From assembly GCA_903928365.1 (NCBI GenBank), contig CAIYQV010000220.1, positions 1 through 12,758 on the forward strand: a DNA stretch of 12,758 bases. Direction: 5' to 3'. Origin of the DNA: an uncultured Flavobacteriia bacterium. Its GTDB lineage: Bacteria; Bacteroidota; Bacteroidia; Flavobacteriales_D; Crocinitomicaceae. This document shows positions 1-6,578 of the stretch, piece by piece (within the stretch, counting starts at the first letter, position 1; each line of letters starts with the position of its first letter). The translations under genes were made by a program, and so were the position numbers. Under the pieces are notes generated by a model. The model did no database searches, had not been told where the DNA came from, and was given only the letters and a program-made list of their open reading frames with translations.

Positions 1-1015
1 TGACAGGTACACCTGTTCCTTCGAGTGCCTGAGCAACATCATTCACAGCAGAAAGCTGGGGTACACCAACTCCAGCGATGACTCGTGTGGTACAAATTGA
101 TCCAGGTCCGATTCCTACTTTCACTGCATCTGCACCGGCATCTGCGAGGTATTTAGCTGCTTCAGCGGTTGCAATGTTTCCTACAATTACTTCTAATTTC
201 GGGTAGTTTGCTTTTACCTCTTTTAACTTGTCGACAACCCCCCGCGTGTGACCGTGTGCCGTATCAATGACAATCGCATCAACACCTGCCTCTACTAATG
301 CGGCCACTCGCTCCAGCGTGTCCTGCGTTACACCTACGGCTGCAGCTACGCGCAATCTTCCGTATGAATCTTTGCAAGAGTTGGGATGCGTTTTAACTTT
401 AATAATATCACGGTAAGTGATCAACCCAACAAGTTTGTAGTCATTATCGACTACAGGAAGCTTTTCAATTTTATTTTGCTGAAGAATGTCCTCTGCTTTG
501 GAAAGATCTGTGCTCTCATGAGTCGACACAATATTTTCTGTAGTCATGACCTCTCTGATCGGGCGAGTCAGGTTCTTCTCAAAACGCAAATCACGATTGG
601 TGACGATTCCTTTTAGCGTTCTATTCGCATTTACCACAGGGATACCGCCAATGCTGTTTTCCTTCATCAATTGCAATGCATCTTTTACCAGTGCATCCTC
701 AGATAAGGTGACCGGATCCAGAATCATTCCGCTTTCAGATCGTTTCACTTTACGCACTTCCAGTGCCTGGTCAGCGATTGACATATTCTTATGGATTACC
801 CCCATGCCTCCTTGCTGAGCAATAGCAATAGCAAGTTTCGCTTCGGTAACGGTGTCCATGGCAGCAGAAACAATAGGAGTATTCACTTCTATATTTCTGG
901 TGAGTTTGCTTTTTAACTGGACATCTCTCGGAAGAACTTCGGAATAGGCAGGGACTAACAATACATCATCGTACGTGAGTCCCTCTTTAATCTCATTGAT
1001 GTTGGTCAGTGACAT
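1..1015 (-). CDS. guaB: IMP dehydrogenase, N-terminal 338 codons (cut by window edge)
   Basis: GuaB oxidises IMP to XMP with NAD+, the committed step of GMP synthesis in the cytosol. Reading leftwards from ATG at 1015-1013 gives an unbroken frame to the window edge, 338 of roughly 490 residues. The N-terminus [18 protein letters not shown] and the segment [12 protein letters not shown] are typical GuaB. Two CBS domains follow at about residues 100-147 and 157-207 (ending [10 protein letters not shown] and [11 protein letters not shown]). The barrel then resumes with DTAHGH (251-256), GNIATAE (279-285) and the catalytic loop GPGSICTTR, whose nucleophilic cysteine is residue 308 (codon at 94-92). 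The mobile flap and C-terminal end lie outside the window. The gene is divergent from the secreted protein at 1151. The CBS pair is the family's usual site for purine nucleotide control. Family assignment is secure; the missing part cannot be judged. Confidence 0.98.
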   Translation of the reverse strand, partial: MSLTNINEIKEGLTYDDVLLVPAYSEVLPRDVQLKSKLTRNIEVNTPIVSAAMDTVTEAKLAIAIAQQGGMGVIHKNMSIADQALEVRKVKRSESGMILDPVTLSEDALVKDALQLMKENSIGGIPVVNANRTLKGIVTNRDLRFEKNLTRPIREVMTTENIVSTHESTDLSKAEDILQQNKIEKLPVVDNDYKLVGLITYRDIIKVKTHPNSCKDSYGRLRVAAAVGVTQDTLERVAALVEAGVDAIVIDTAHGHTRGVVDKLKEVKANYPKLEVIVGNIATAEAAKYLADAGADAVKVGIGPGSICTTRVIAGVGVPQLSAVNDVAQALEGTGVPV

Positions 1016-1041
1016 TGAACTTATTTTGGAATAAATTCCTG

Positions 1042-1049
1042 CAAAAGTA
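1042..1049 (-). promoter_or_regulatory. Bacteroidota-type -7 box for guaB
   Basis: On the minus strand the 8-mer TACTTTTG fits the Bacteroidota consensus TAnnTTTG and lies 26 bp before the guaB start codon, implying a leader of about 20 nt. I see no clear TTG element at the expected distance upstream, so only the -7 half is supported. Confidence 0.5.
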
Positions 1050-1104
1050 ATATTATTTTGCGAGTTGCAGTGGGAGTGAGGGGTTGTTAATTTTTTGAAA
1101 AACT

Positions 1105-1136
1105 TTTTGCGTGTGGCAAATAAAAGTGTACTCTTG
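1105..1136 (+). promoter_or_regulatory. candidate -33/-7 promoter for the 1151 gene
   Basis: A TTTTG run ending at 1109 is followed, after 19 bp, by TACTCTTG (1129-1136), one mismatch from TAnnTTTG. That spacing is normal for Bacteroidota promoters. Transcription would start near 1141, only about 10 nt before ATG 1151, which argues against the in-frame TTG at 1139 as the start. Confidence 0.4.
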
Positions 1137-1150
1137 TTTTGAATTTTACT

Positions 1151-1792
1151 ATGAAAGTAATTACAATTTTTCTTGTGTTCTTGTGCACCTCGAAATTGGT
1201 GTTCTGTCAGACTGTGGAAGTACCTTCTGACTCTTCTAAACTTATACAGCTTTCCGGCGTCGCGATTTCAGAAGGAGATCTCAATCCACTCCCATATACG
1301 ACGGTCTACGATCGTTCAATTCGAAAAGGAGTGATCTCAGATTACTACGGGTTCTTTTCGACGGTGGTGCTACCGGGAGATACACTTCTTTTTTCTTCTT
1401 TTGGTTACAAGACTTCAACCTATATTGTTCCTGATACATTGAAAGATAACAGGTATTCCGTCATTCACATGTTGCAGAGAGACACTGTTAATTTGCCATC
1501 TGTAACAGTTTATCCATGGCCGTCAAGAGAGGATTTTGCCAGAGCTTTCGTTGAAATGGAACCCTACGATGATGCCATGCGAAGAGCACAACGAGAGTTG
1601 TCGGGTGAATCACTTGCTTTTGTAGCTGCGAGACTCGAAAATGACGCATCCCTTGCATATGGTTATGCCACCAATCAACGATACACGAAATTGTATACGA
1701 ATGGACAGCTCCCTGCTAATAATCTTTTGAACCCTTATTCATGGGCTAAATTGATTCAGGACTGGAAGGCCGGGAAACTGACTCGACAATAG
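1151..1792 (+). CDS. secreted protein with carboxypeptidase-regulatory-like (Ig-fold) domain
   Basis: The 213-residue product begins with a signal peptide (MKVITIFLVFLCTSKLVFC, cleavage likely before Gln20, a common Bacteroidota pattern). Residues 33-110 resemble the CarboxypepD_reg-like domain: a short beta-rich unit with LSGVAISEGDLNPLPYTTV, the turn DYYGFFSTVVLPGDTLLFSS and FGYKTSTYIV. These domains occur in TonB-dependent receptors and stand-alone envelope proteins. The C-terminal half (about 120-213) is charged and helical and has no motif I recognise; no peptidase residues, TonB box or type IX C-terminal sorting domain is visible. It probably sits in the periplasm or on an outer-membrane face, function unknown. 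A TTG in frame at 1139 would add four residues, but ATG 1151 gives a cleaner signal peptide. The stop is 2 bp from that of the convergent nitroreductase gene. Confidence 0.8.
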   Translation: MKVITIFLVFLCTSKLVFCQTVEVPSDSSKLIQLSGVAISEGDLNPLPYTTVYDRSIRKGVISDYYGFFSTVVLPGDTLLFSSFGYKTSTYIVPDTLKDNRYSVIHMLQRDTVNLPSVTVYPWPSREDFARAFVEMEPYDDAMRRAQRELSGESLAFVAARLENDASLAYGYATNQRYTKLYTNGQLPANNLLNPYSWAKLIQDWKAGKLTRQ

Positions 1793-1794
1793 TC

Positions 1795-2514
1795 TTATTT
1801 CTTGAATACCACTTCGCTATAGGGAACCCTGAGTCTTTCGCCCCAAATTCCCTCTTCCGTTCCAAGACCAACCGAAATAATCATATTGATTTCAGCACCA
1901 CGAGGTAATTTCAATGCTTTTTTTACTCGCTTTTCATCAAATCCTTCCATAGGACAGCTATGAAAACCTTCTGCGGCAATGGAAAGCATGAATGTTTGTG
2001 CAGCCAGGGCACAAGATTTATGGACGGTGATTCGTTGATTCGCACTTCCTCCGGTTCGAAAAAAGGGTTTGCGCAATCCCATGAAAAAACTAATGCTACG
2101 ACGAATGAGAGATAAGAACCCAAATGGATCATTTCTATAAAGTAAAGGCATGACTTTTCCGTAGTAATTCAAAACGCCTTTTTGACGTCGATCAGGTTCT
2201 CCCTTTATTGTTTTCTTGATATGTAAGAGATTCCATTGGGAACGTTCTTTCCATTTGTCTTGACGTGTTACAAAAACAACCATCTGCTGAGCAGTTTTTG
2301 CAGCTTGTTGATTGAGACAAAGTGGGACCATCTCATTTATCGCCTCTTTTGATGATAGCCAGTAGAATTCCCATAACTGCATATTACTGCTGTTCGGTGA
2401 CAGTATAGCACGTTCTAAACTGACTTTTATAACCTCTTCAGGAACCGGTATGTTTGGGTCAAATGATCGGTTCGACCTTCTGAATTCTATGATCTTTTGA
2501 AAATCGTTGTTCAT
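1795..2514 (-). CDS. nitroreductase-family flavoprotein
   Basis: A 239-residue protein of the nitroreductase (FMN-dependent oxidoreductase) fold, predicted cytosolic. The N-terminal signature IIEFRRSNRSFDPNIPVPEE supplies the Arg-rich FMN phosphate contact. SPNSSNMQLWEFYW (39-52) is the usual second FMN-binding stretch. The C-terminal half has AAQTFMLSIAAEGFHSCPM (171-189) and ends with the family's SVGLGTEEGIWGERLRVPYSEVV. Members reduce nitro compounds, quinones or enones with NAD(P)H, or dehalogenate; the sequence does not reveal the substrate. The insert at about 100-155, with a hydrophobic stretch LSLIRRSISFFMGL, is longer than in minimal NfsB-type enzymes and may cover the active site. 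A TAGCTTTA box (2540-2533, minus), one mismatch from TAnnTTTG, precedes the start by about 18 bp. Family assignment is confident, role unknown. Confidence 0.88.
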   Translation of the reverse strand: MNNDFQKIIEFRRSNRSFDPNIPVPEEVIKVSLERAILSPNSSNMQLWEFYWLSSKEAINEMVPLCLNQQAAKTAQQMVVFVTRQDKWKERSQWNLLHIKKTIKGEPDRRQKGVLNYYGKVMPLLYRNDPFGFLSLIRRSISFFMGLRKPFFRTGGSANQRITVHKSCALAAQTFMLSIAAEGFHSCPMEGFDEKRVKKALKLPRGAEINMIISVGLGTEEGIWGERLRVPYSEVVFKK

Positions 2515-2555
2515 CTCTTTTATAATTATTGGTAAAGCTAGTCTTATTAAAATAC

Positions 2556-2588
2556 TTTGAAGAATTATTTAAGTCGTTGATATTTTTC
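2556..2588 (+). promoter_or_regulatory. weak candidate promoter for the CAP-domain gene
   Basis: TTTG at 2556-2559 is followed after 21 bp by TATTTTTC (2581-2588), one mismatch from TAnnTTTG, about 36 bp before ATG 2625. A second possibility is TTG 2577-2579 with TAATCTTT. The region is AT-rich, so this is only suggestive. Confidence 0.3.
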
Positions 2589-2624
2589 TTCTACTGATGC
2601 GTAATCTTTTCAAAAGCCTAACAA

Positions 2625-3155
2625 ATGAAAGTTTTTTGTGTTTTAGTGCTCTTTATGCATTGTATATTACTTAATGCCCAGGCTATTCGAATTGAATCTG
2701 AATATCTGGATAGTTTAGTTTGGTCAAAGATTAACAGATACCGAAAAGAAAAAGGGGTAAAGCCCTTTGATTTTTTTGAAGATTCATTGATGCGTAGCTT
2801 TTGTAAACGAGTTACCGTTCGAAATGCATCTGTATCAAATCCAGTTCACTCGGATAGTGTAGGGTATTGGAGCAATGCAGAATGTTTATACACCCATATT
2901 TCTAGCGGATTTTTAGCGAAAGAGTTAATTACTGAATCACGTAATGAGTTGTACGAATTTCTGGCAGAAAAAACTGTTCAGGCATGGATTCATTCACCAA
3001 CTCACGAGCGGCTCATAGCAAAAGCAGAGTTCAATATTGCAACGATTTTTACGATTATTCAAATTGACCCATTAAAGGAAGTAATTAGATTGGATGCTAC
3101 CTATCACGCGTTAGACAAAGAGCACAATACTTTTAACAGGTACGTCTACCGCTGA
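2625..3155 (+). CDS. small secreted CAP (SCP/PR-1-like) domain protein
   Basis: A 176-residue protein with a signal peptide (MKVFCVLVLFMHCILLNAQ, cleavage near residue 18-19) followed almost at once by a divergent CAP domain. The CAP signs are INRYRKEKGVKPFDFFEDSL (36-55), matching the opening helix of bacterial CAP proteins; PVHSDS with His75; NAECLY with Glu86; and VQAWIHSPTHERLI with His127, the family's conserved W-x-x-SP-x-H motif. His75, Glu86 and His127 fit three of the four cavity residues; the second Glu may be Glu111 or Glu115. Bacterial CAP proteins are exported, and their biochemical activity is mostly unsettled. There is no sorting domain or transmembrane anchor after the signal peptide, so it is probably periplasmic or released. 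It is shorter than many bacterial CAP proteins and has no obvious functional partner next to it. Its stop lies 4 bp from the convergent HD-domain gene's stop. Confidence 0.75.
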   Translation: MKVFCVLVLFMHCILLNAQAIRIESEYLDSLVWSKINRYRKEKGVKPFDFFEDSLMRSFCKRVTVRNASVSNPVHSDSVGYWSNAECLYTHISSGFLAKELITESRNELYEFLAEKTVQAWIHSPTHERLIAKAEFNIATIFTIIQIDPLKEVIRLDATYHALDKEHNTFNRYVYR

Positions 3156-3159
3156 AAAA

Positions 3160-4407
3160 TCAAGCAACAGGATAACAAAGAAAATACTTTTCTACAGGTG
3201 AGGCCAGTGCCGAAATGTTCAAATTGTCTGAAGCTTTGGTCAGATCGATCACCTCACCGTTTTTCATGAGCATGTTGATGTTCTGCTTGTTTTGATTATA
3301 GGCGTTGTTGCTCAGAATGTCAGAATATACAAAGAAGTCTACATCGTCTCCATTCAAGTCGAACTGATCGCGGATCAGTTCTTTTTCAAGCTGAATTCTA
3401 TCTGGACTAAAGGGTTCTTTCGCGATTTCGATCTTAAACAGTTTACGATTGACAAGTCGTTGAGACAGGGAGGATAAAATTTTATCAGAGTGTGATTGCC
3501 AAACTTTCAAAGCTCCAAGTATGTCGTAATCATCCAGTTCGGCAAAAAGATCAAGAATCCGAGGGTCCTTATCAAAATCGCTCTTTGAAACATCGTTTCG
3601 TAGAAAGTATTCCAGCGCCGGACTCGCGAAAAGTATTTCACCCTTTTTCGTGAGCTGTTTTGCCCTTCGAAGTGCGTGAATGAGCATGAATTCAGCAGCC
3701 ACAACGGTTTTATGCAGGTACACCTGCCAATACATCAACCTCCGTGCGACAATGAACTTTTCAATGGAATAAATTCCTTTTTCTTCCAGTACCAGATTGC
3801 CTTCATGTACATTGAGCATTTCGATCAGACGGTCGCTGCCAATGATGCCTTCACTTACACCCGTGTAGAAACTGTCTCTATTCAGATAATCCAGCCTGTC
3901 CATGTCCAGTTGACTGGAAACCAATTGATAGAGAAACGGTTTGTGATGTTTATTTTTGAAAATGAGCAATGCACGCTCCATATCTTCTCCGAATTCTTTT
4001 GCAAGTCGATCCATAAAAAAACCGGAGATCTCTTCATGGCTGACTTTATGCACAATGTCATATTCCAAGGCGTGACTAAATGGACCATGACCAATATCGT
4101 GAAGTAAAATGGCAATGAGTACAGCTCGTTCTTCTTCTGGTGTAATCTCATGTCCTTTTCTGCGTATGGTAGCTACTGCCTGGGTCATTAGATGCATGGC
4201 GCCAATGACATGATGGAAACGAGTGTGAAGTGCTCCTGGATATACCAGGTGACTCAATCCCAATTGCATGATCCTTCTTAAACGCTGGAAATAGGGATGT
4301 TCGATCAAGTCGAAAATAAAATCATCCGGAATTGAAATAAAACCGTAGATCGGGTCGTTAAAAATTTTCTTTTTGTTGTTCCGGTTTAGATTCGGGCGCA
4401 AATCCAT
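3160..4407 (-). CDS. HD-domain phosphohydrolase, dGTPase/SAMHD1-like (COG1078 type)
   Basis: A 415-residue cytosolic HD-superfamily protein. After a short basic N-terminus comes IFNDPIYGFISIPDDFIFDL, then the classic opening HPYFQRLRRIMQLGLSHLVYPGA. The metal-binding set is visible: His65/His66 in HTRFHHVIGAMHL, the HD pair His103-Asp104 in ILLHDIGHGPFSHALE, and Asp168 in SSQLDMDRLDYLNRD, which aligns with the SAMHD1/dGTPase distal aspartate. Homologues are dNTP triphosphohydrolases or related nucleotide phosphatases; the real substrate here is unknown. The start at 4407 is chosen over an in-frame ATG at 4518. The longer form would overlap the first 73 bp of porX, and a perfect -7 box lies just upstream of 4407. 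The gene is divergent from porX. Confidence 0.9.
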   Translation of the reverse strand: MDLRPNLNRNNKKKIFNDPIYGFISIPDDFIFDLIEHPYFQRLRRIMQLGLSHLVYPGALHTRFHHVIGAMHLMTQAVATIRRKGHEITPEEERAVLIAILLHDIGHGPFSHALEYDIVHKVSHEEISGFFMDRLAKEFGEDMERALLIFKNKHHKPFLYQLVSSQLDMDRLDYLNRDSFYTGVSEGIIGSDRLIEMLNVHEGNLVLEEKGIYSIEKFIVARRLMYWQVYLHKTVVAAEFMLIHALRRAKQLTKKGEILFASPALEYFLRNDVSKSDFDKDPRILDLFAELDDYDILGALKVWQSHSDKILSSLSQRLVNRKLFKIEIAKEPFSPDRIQLEKELIRDQFDLNGDDVDFFVYSDILSNNAYNQNKQNINMLMKNGEVIDLTKASDNLNISALASPVEKYFLCYPVA

Positions 4408-4414
4408 ACATTTA
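4407..4414 (+). promoter_or_regulatory. possible -7 box for porX
   Basis: TACATTTA differs from TAnnTTTG only in the last base and lies 31 bp before the porX ATG. It overlaps the start codon of the divergent HD gene. No convincing TTG partner is visible upstream. Confidence 0.3.
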
Positions 4415-4422
4415 AAACTTTT

Positions 4423-4451
4423 CAAACTTACGAAATAAAGCGAAGATGCAA
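4423..4451 (-). promoter_or_regulatory. promoter of the HD-domain gene, overlapping the porX start
   Basis: Minus strand: TTG at 4451-4449, an 18-bp spacer, then TAAGTTTG (4430-4423), an exact TAnnTTTG. Transcription would begin near 4418, about 11 nt before ATG 4407, which supports that start. The -33 half lies inside the first codons of porX, so polymerase binding here would sit across the porX start. Confidence 0.6.
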
Positions 4452-5990
4452 GGGAAAATACTTTGGGCGGATGATGAGATCGAATTGTTGAAACCCCATA
4501 TTCTATTTTTGGAATCAAAGGGATATGTGGTTGATTCAGTTAATAACGGATCCGATGCGGTAGAGAAAAGTAATCTTCAGGATTATGATATTATATTCCT
4601 GGATGAAAATATGCCCGGTATCTCAGGTCTGGAGGCACTTAGCAGGATCAAAGAGGTAAAACCCTACGTGCCGGTTGTAATGATCACCAAGAGTGAAGAA
4701 GAACATATCATGGAGGAAGCCATTGGTAGCAAGATAGCGGATTACCTAATTAAGCCGGTTAATCCCAATCAGATTCTTTTGAGCATTAAGCGTAATTTGG
4801 ATCAGTCGAAATTGGTTTCCCAAAAAACGAACCTAAGTTACCAGCAAGAATTCAGGCAATTGGGAATGCGATTGGGAGATAAATTGGATGCACAGGAGTG
4901 GTCGGAATTGTATACCAAACTTGTTTATTGGGAACTGGAATTAGAAAATAGTCAGGATGCAGGTATGCGCGAAATACTAACCATGCAGAAGAAGGAGGCT
5001 AATCAACTCTTTTCCAAGTTTGTTGAACGAAATTACGAGGACTGGGTGAATGGTTCACCAGGTGCTCCTGTCTTGTTACATACCTTAATGAAAGACAAGG
5101 TGCTTCCTGAGTCGGATCGGAGAAAGACGTGTGTGTTGGTGATTGACAATTTACGTTATGACCAGTGGAAAGTGTTGCAACCCGCATTTTCCCGCTATTT
5201 TACGATCGATAAGGAGGAAGTAGTATATTCCATATTGCCTACCGCAACACATTATGCGAGAAATGCCTTTTTTGCAGGTTTGATGCCTTCTGAAATAGCC
5301 AAACGTTTTCCAGATCTTTGGAAGAACGAAGAAGATGAAGGAGGTAAAAATGCGCATGAGAAAGATTTTCTGGAAGCCAATCTCAAACGACTGGGAAAAA
5401 ATGTGAAGTGGTCTTATCACAAGATTACAAATCTGGATGCCGGGAGAAAACTTGCTGACCAGTTCAATCAGATCAAAGACAATGATATGAATTTCATTGT
5501 ATACAATTTCGTTGATATGCTTTCACATGCCAGAACTGAAATGGAAGTGATCCGAGAACTTGCTTCTGATGAACGTGCCTATCGGTCACTTACAGTTTCC
5601 TGGTTCGAACATTCTCCGTTGATTGAGATCGTTCGCAAAATAGCTGAATCGGGAGCAAGACTGATCATTACCACGGATCATGGAACGGTAAAGGTGTCAC
5701 ATCCAGTGAAAATAGTTGGGGAACGTTCTACGAATAGTAATTTGCGTTACAAAGTAGGGAGAGGTTTGACCTACAATGAAAAAGAGGTGTTTAAAGTGCA
5801 TAACCCGGCTTCAGTGTTTCTGCCTTCAGGAAAATTTGCCTCCGAATTTGTGTTTGCCCGTCAAGATGATTTCTTCGTTTATCCTAACAATTACAATCAT
5901 TTTGTGAATTATTATTCCAATACTTTCCAGCATGGTGGCATTTCATTGGAAGAATTATTAATTCCCTTCGTGGTGCTAGATCCTAAGTAA
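4446..5990 (+). CDS. porX: PorX-type response regulator with PglZ phosphodiesterase domain
   Basis: A 514-residue cytosolic two-component regulator. The receiver domain spans about 1-120, with acidic pocket Asp9/Asp10, phosphoacceptor Asp53 in FLDENMPG, Thr81 and Lys103. A helical linker (about 125-225) leads to an alkaline-phosphatase-superfamily PglZ domain (about 226-512). Its metal and nucleophile residues are visible: Asp234 (VIDNLRYDQW), Thr266/Thr268 (LPTATHYARNAFF), Asp357 and His361 (FVDMLSHART), Asp411-His412 (ITTDHGTVKVSH) and His496 (FQHGGISLEELL). In characterised Bacteroidota, PorX is paired with the sensor PorY and controls type IX secretion genes through SigP. Its PglZ domain has phosphodiesterase activity on nucleotide substrates. 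Length and domain order match PorX rather than BREX PglZ, which lacks the receiver. No sensor kinase is adjacent. All catalytic and phosphorylation residues look intact. Confidence 0.95.
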   Translation: MQGKILWADDEIELLKPHILFLESKGYVVDSVNNGSDAVEKSNLQDYDIIFLDENMPGISGLEALSRIKEVKPYVPVVMITKSEEEHIMEEAIGSKIADYLIKPVNPNQILLSIKRNLDQSKLVSQKTNLSYQQEFRQLGMRLGDKLDAQEWSELYTKLVYWELELENSQDAGMREILTMQKKEANQLFSKFVERNYEDWVNGSPGAPVLLHTLMKDKVLPESDRRKTCVLVIDNLRYDQWKVLQPAFSRYFTIDKEEVVYSILPTATHYARNAFFAGLMPSEIAKRFPDLWKNEEDEGGKNAHEKDFLEANLKRLGKNVKWSYHKITNLDAGRKLADQFNQIKDNDMNFIVYNFVDMLSHARTEMEVIRELASDERAYRSLTVSWFEHSPLIEIVRKIAESGARLIITTDHGTVKVSHPVKIVGERSTNSNLRYKVGRGLTYNEKEVFKVHNPASVFLPSGKFASEFVFARQDDFFVYPNNYNHFVNYYSNTFQHGGISLEELLIPFVVLDPK

Positions 5991-6010
5991 TCTGAATTTG
6001 AACATTCTTG

Positions 6011-6031
6011 CCCTGAGCGTTTAGTCGAAGG
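6011..6031. repeat. REP-like element CCCTGAGCG...GTCGAAGG
   Basis: CCCTGAGCG followed by TTTAGTCGAAGG closely resembles the short CCTGAGCG-n-GTCGAAGG interspersed element known from intergenic DNA of many bacteria, including Bacteroidota. Its right arm GTCGAAGG is an exact inverted match to CCTTCGAC at 6101-6108. Confidence 0.5.
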
Positions 6032-6099
6032 ATGAACATTTGAACAACATTCTTTAATTCCTTATTCACTACCTTCAATAACATTACTTTGTTGGTAAA

Positions 6100-6122
6100 C
6101 CCTTCGACATAACTTTACGGGG
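6100..6122. repeat. degenerate inverted partner of the REP-like element
   Basis: CCCTTCGAC followed by ATAACTTTAC and GGGG looks like a decayed, inverted copy of the 6011-6031 element. Only the CCTTCGAC arm (8/8) is exact. Flanking similarity raises the match to 13 of 18 around the arm. In RNA the two arms could pair across a loop of about 69 nt. Confidence 0.35.
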
Positions 6123-6137
6123 ATATTCTTTTCTGAA

Positions 6138-6145
6138 TAGTTTTG
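6138..6145 (+). promoter_or_regulatory. -7 box for the tsaE operon
   Basis: TAGTTTTG is an exact TAnnTTTG match, 16 bp before ATG 6162. Transcription would start near 6150, giving a leader of about 12 nt. The -33 half is not clear. Confidence 0.5.
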
Positions 6146-6161
6146 TTTCAGGTACCAATTC

Positions 6162-6578
6162 ATGGAATTACAACTTTTATCGATCAACGATCTCCCTGAC
6201 GCTGCCAAAAGGTTTTTGGATGAATTCGGCCACAGGACGTGTTTCGCCTTCTATGCAGAGATGGGGTCAGGGAAGACCACATTTATCTCTGCCGTTTTAA
6301 AGGCAATGGGCGTGGAGAGTCTGGAAGGATCACCAACGTATTCGCTCGTTAATGTGTATGAAAGTCCGGTGTATGGAAAGTTATTTCATTTTGACCTGTA
6401 TCGATTGAAAAGTGAAATAGAGGCATATGACATCGGAATCGAAGAAATGCTCTATGGAGGGGGAATCTGTTTCATTGAATGGCCTGAAAAAATAGCTGAA
6501 ATGTTGCCTGAAAACACCGTAAGCGTGTATATTCGCAAGAACCATGATAATTCACGAACGCTTAAAATAGAACTATGA
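6162..6578 (+). CDS. tsaE: TsaE, ATPase of the tRNA t6A threonylcarbamoylation complex
   Basis: A 138-residue P-loop protein of normal TsaE length. TsaE works with TsaB and TsaD to recycle the complex that puts threonylcarbamoyl on A37 of ANN-decoding tRNAs. Visible motifs are the Walker A region YAEMGSGKTTFI (31-42), the switch-like SPTYSLVNVY (57-66), the Walker B-like FHFDLYRL and the C-terminal FIEWPEKI. The first Gly of Walker A (GxxxxGKT) is Ala32 here; the usual TsaE form is GELGAGKT or GEMGAGKT. The gene starts an operon: its stop overlaps the next ATG as ATGA. Identification is secure; the Ala substitution needs comparison with relatives. Confidence 0.93.
   Translation: MELQLLSINDLPDAAKRFLDEFGHRTCFAFYAEMGSGKTTFISAVLKAMGVESLEGSPTYSLVNVYESPVYGKLFHFDLYRLKSEIEAYDIGIEEMLYGGGICFIEWPEKIAEMLPENTVSVYIRKNHDNSRTLKIEL

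Larger units (their letters stand above)
5991..6161. other. 171-bp porX-tsaE spacer, no gene
   Basis: No coding frame of useful length is present. The spacer holds a REP-like element with an inverted partner, short imperfect direct repeats built on TTTGAACA...ATTCTT (5997-6008 and 6040-6054), and a -7 box for tsaE close to its right end. No clear terminator hairpin with a T-run follows porX. Confidence 0.6.

Noticed and set aside
386..818. Two open frames on the plus strand inside guaB
   Set aside because: They are antisense to well-conserved guaB coding sequence, including both CBS domains, and their translations show no recognisable motif.
3292..4107. Open frames on the plus strand opposite the HD-domain gene
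   Set aside because: They mirror the codons of a conserved gene, including the His/Asp motif region, and look like shadows; no signal or domain is visible in them.
4408..4518. A 37-residue N-terminal extension of the HD protein from ATG 4518
   Set aside because: It would overlap the first 73 bp of porX, has no family character, and lies upstream of a perfect -7 box that fits the start at 4407.
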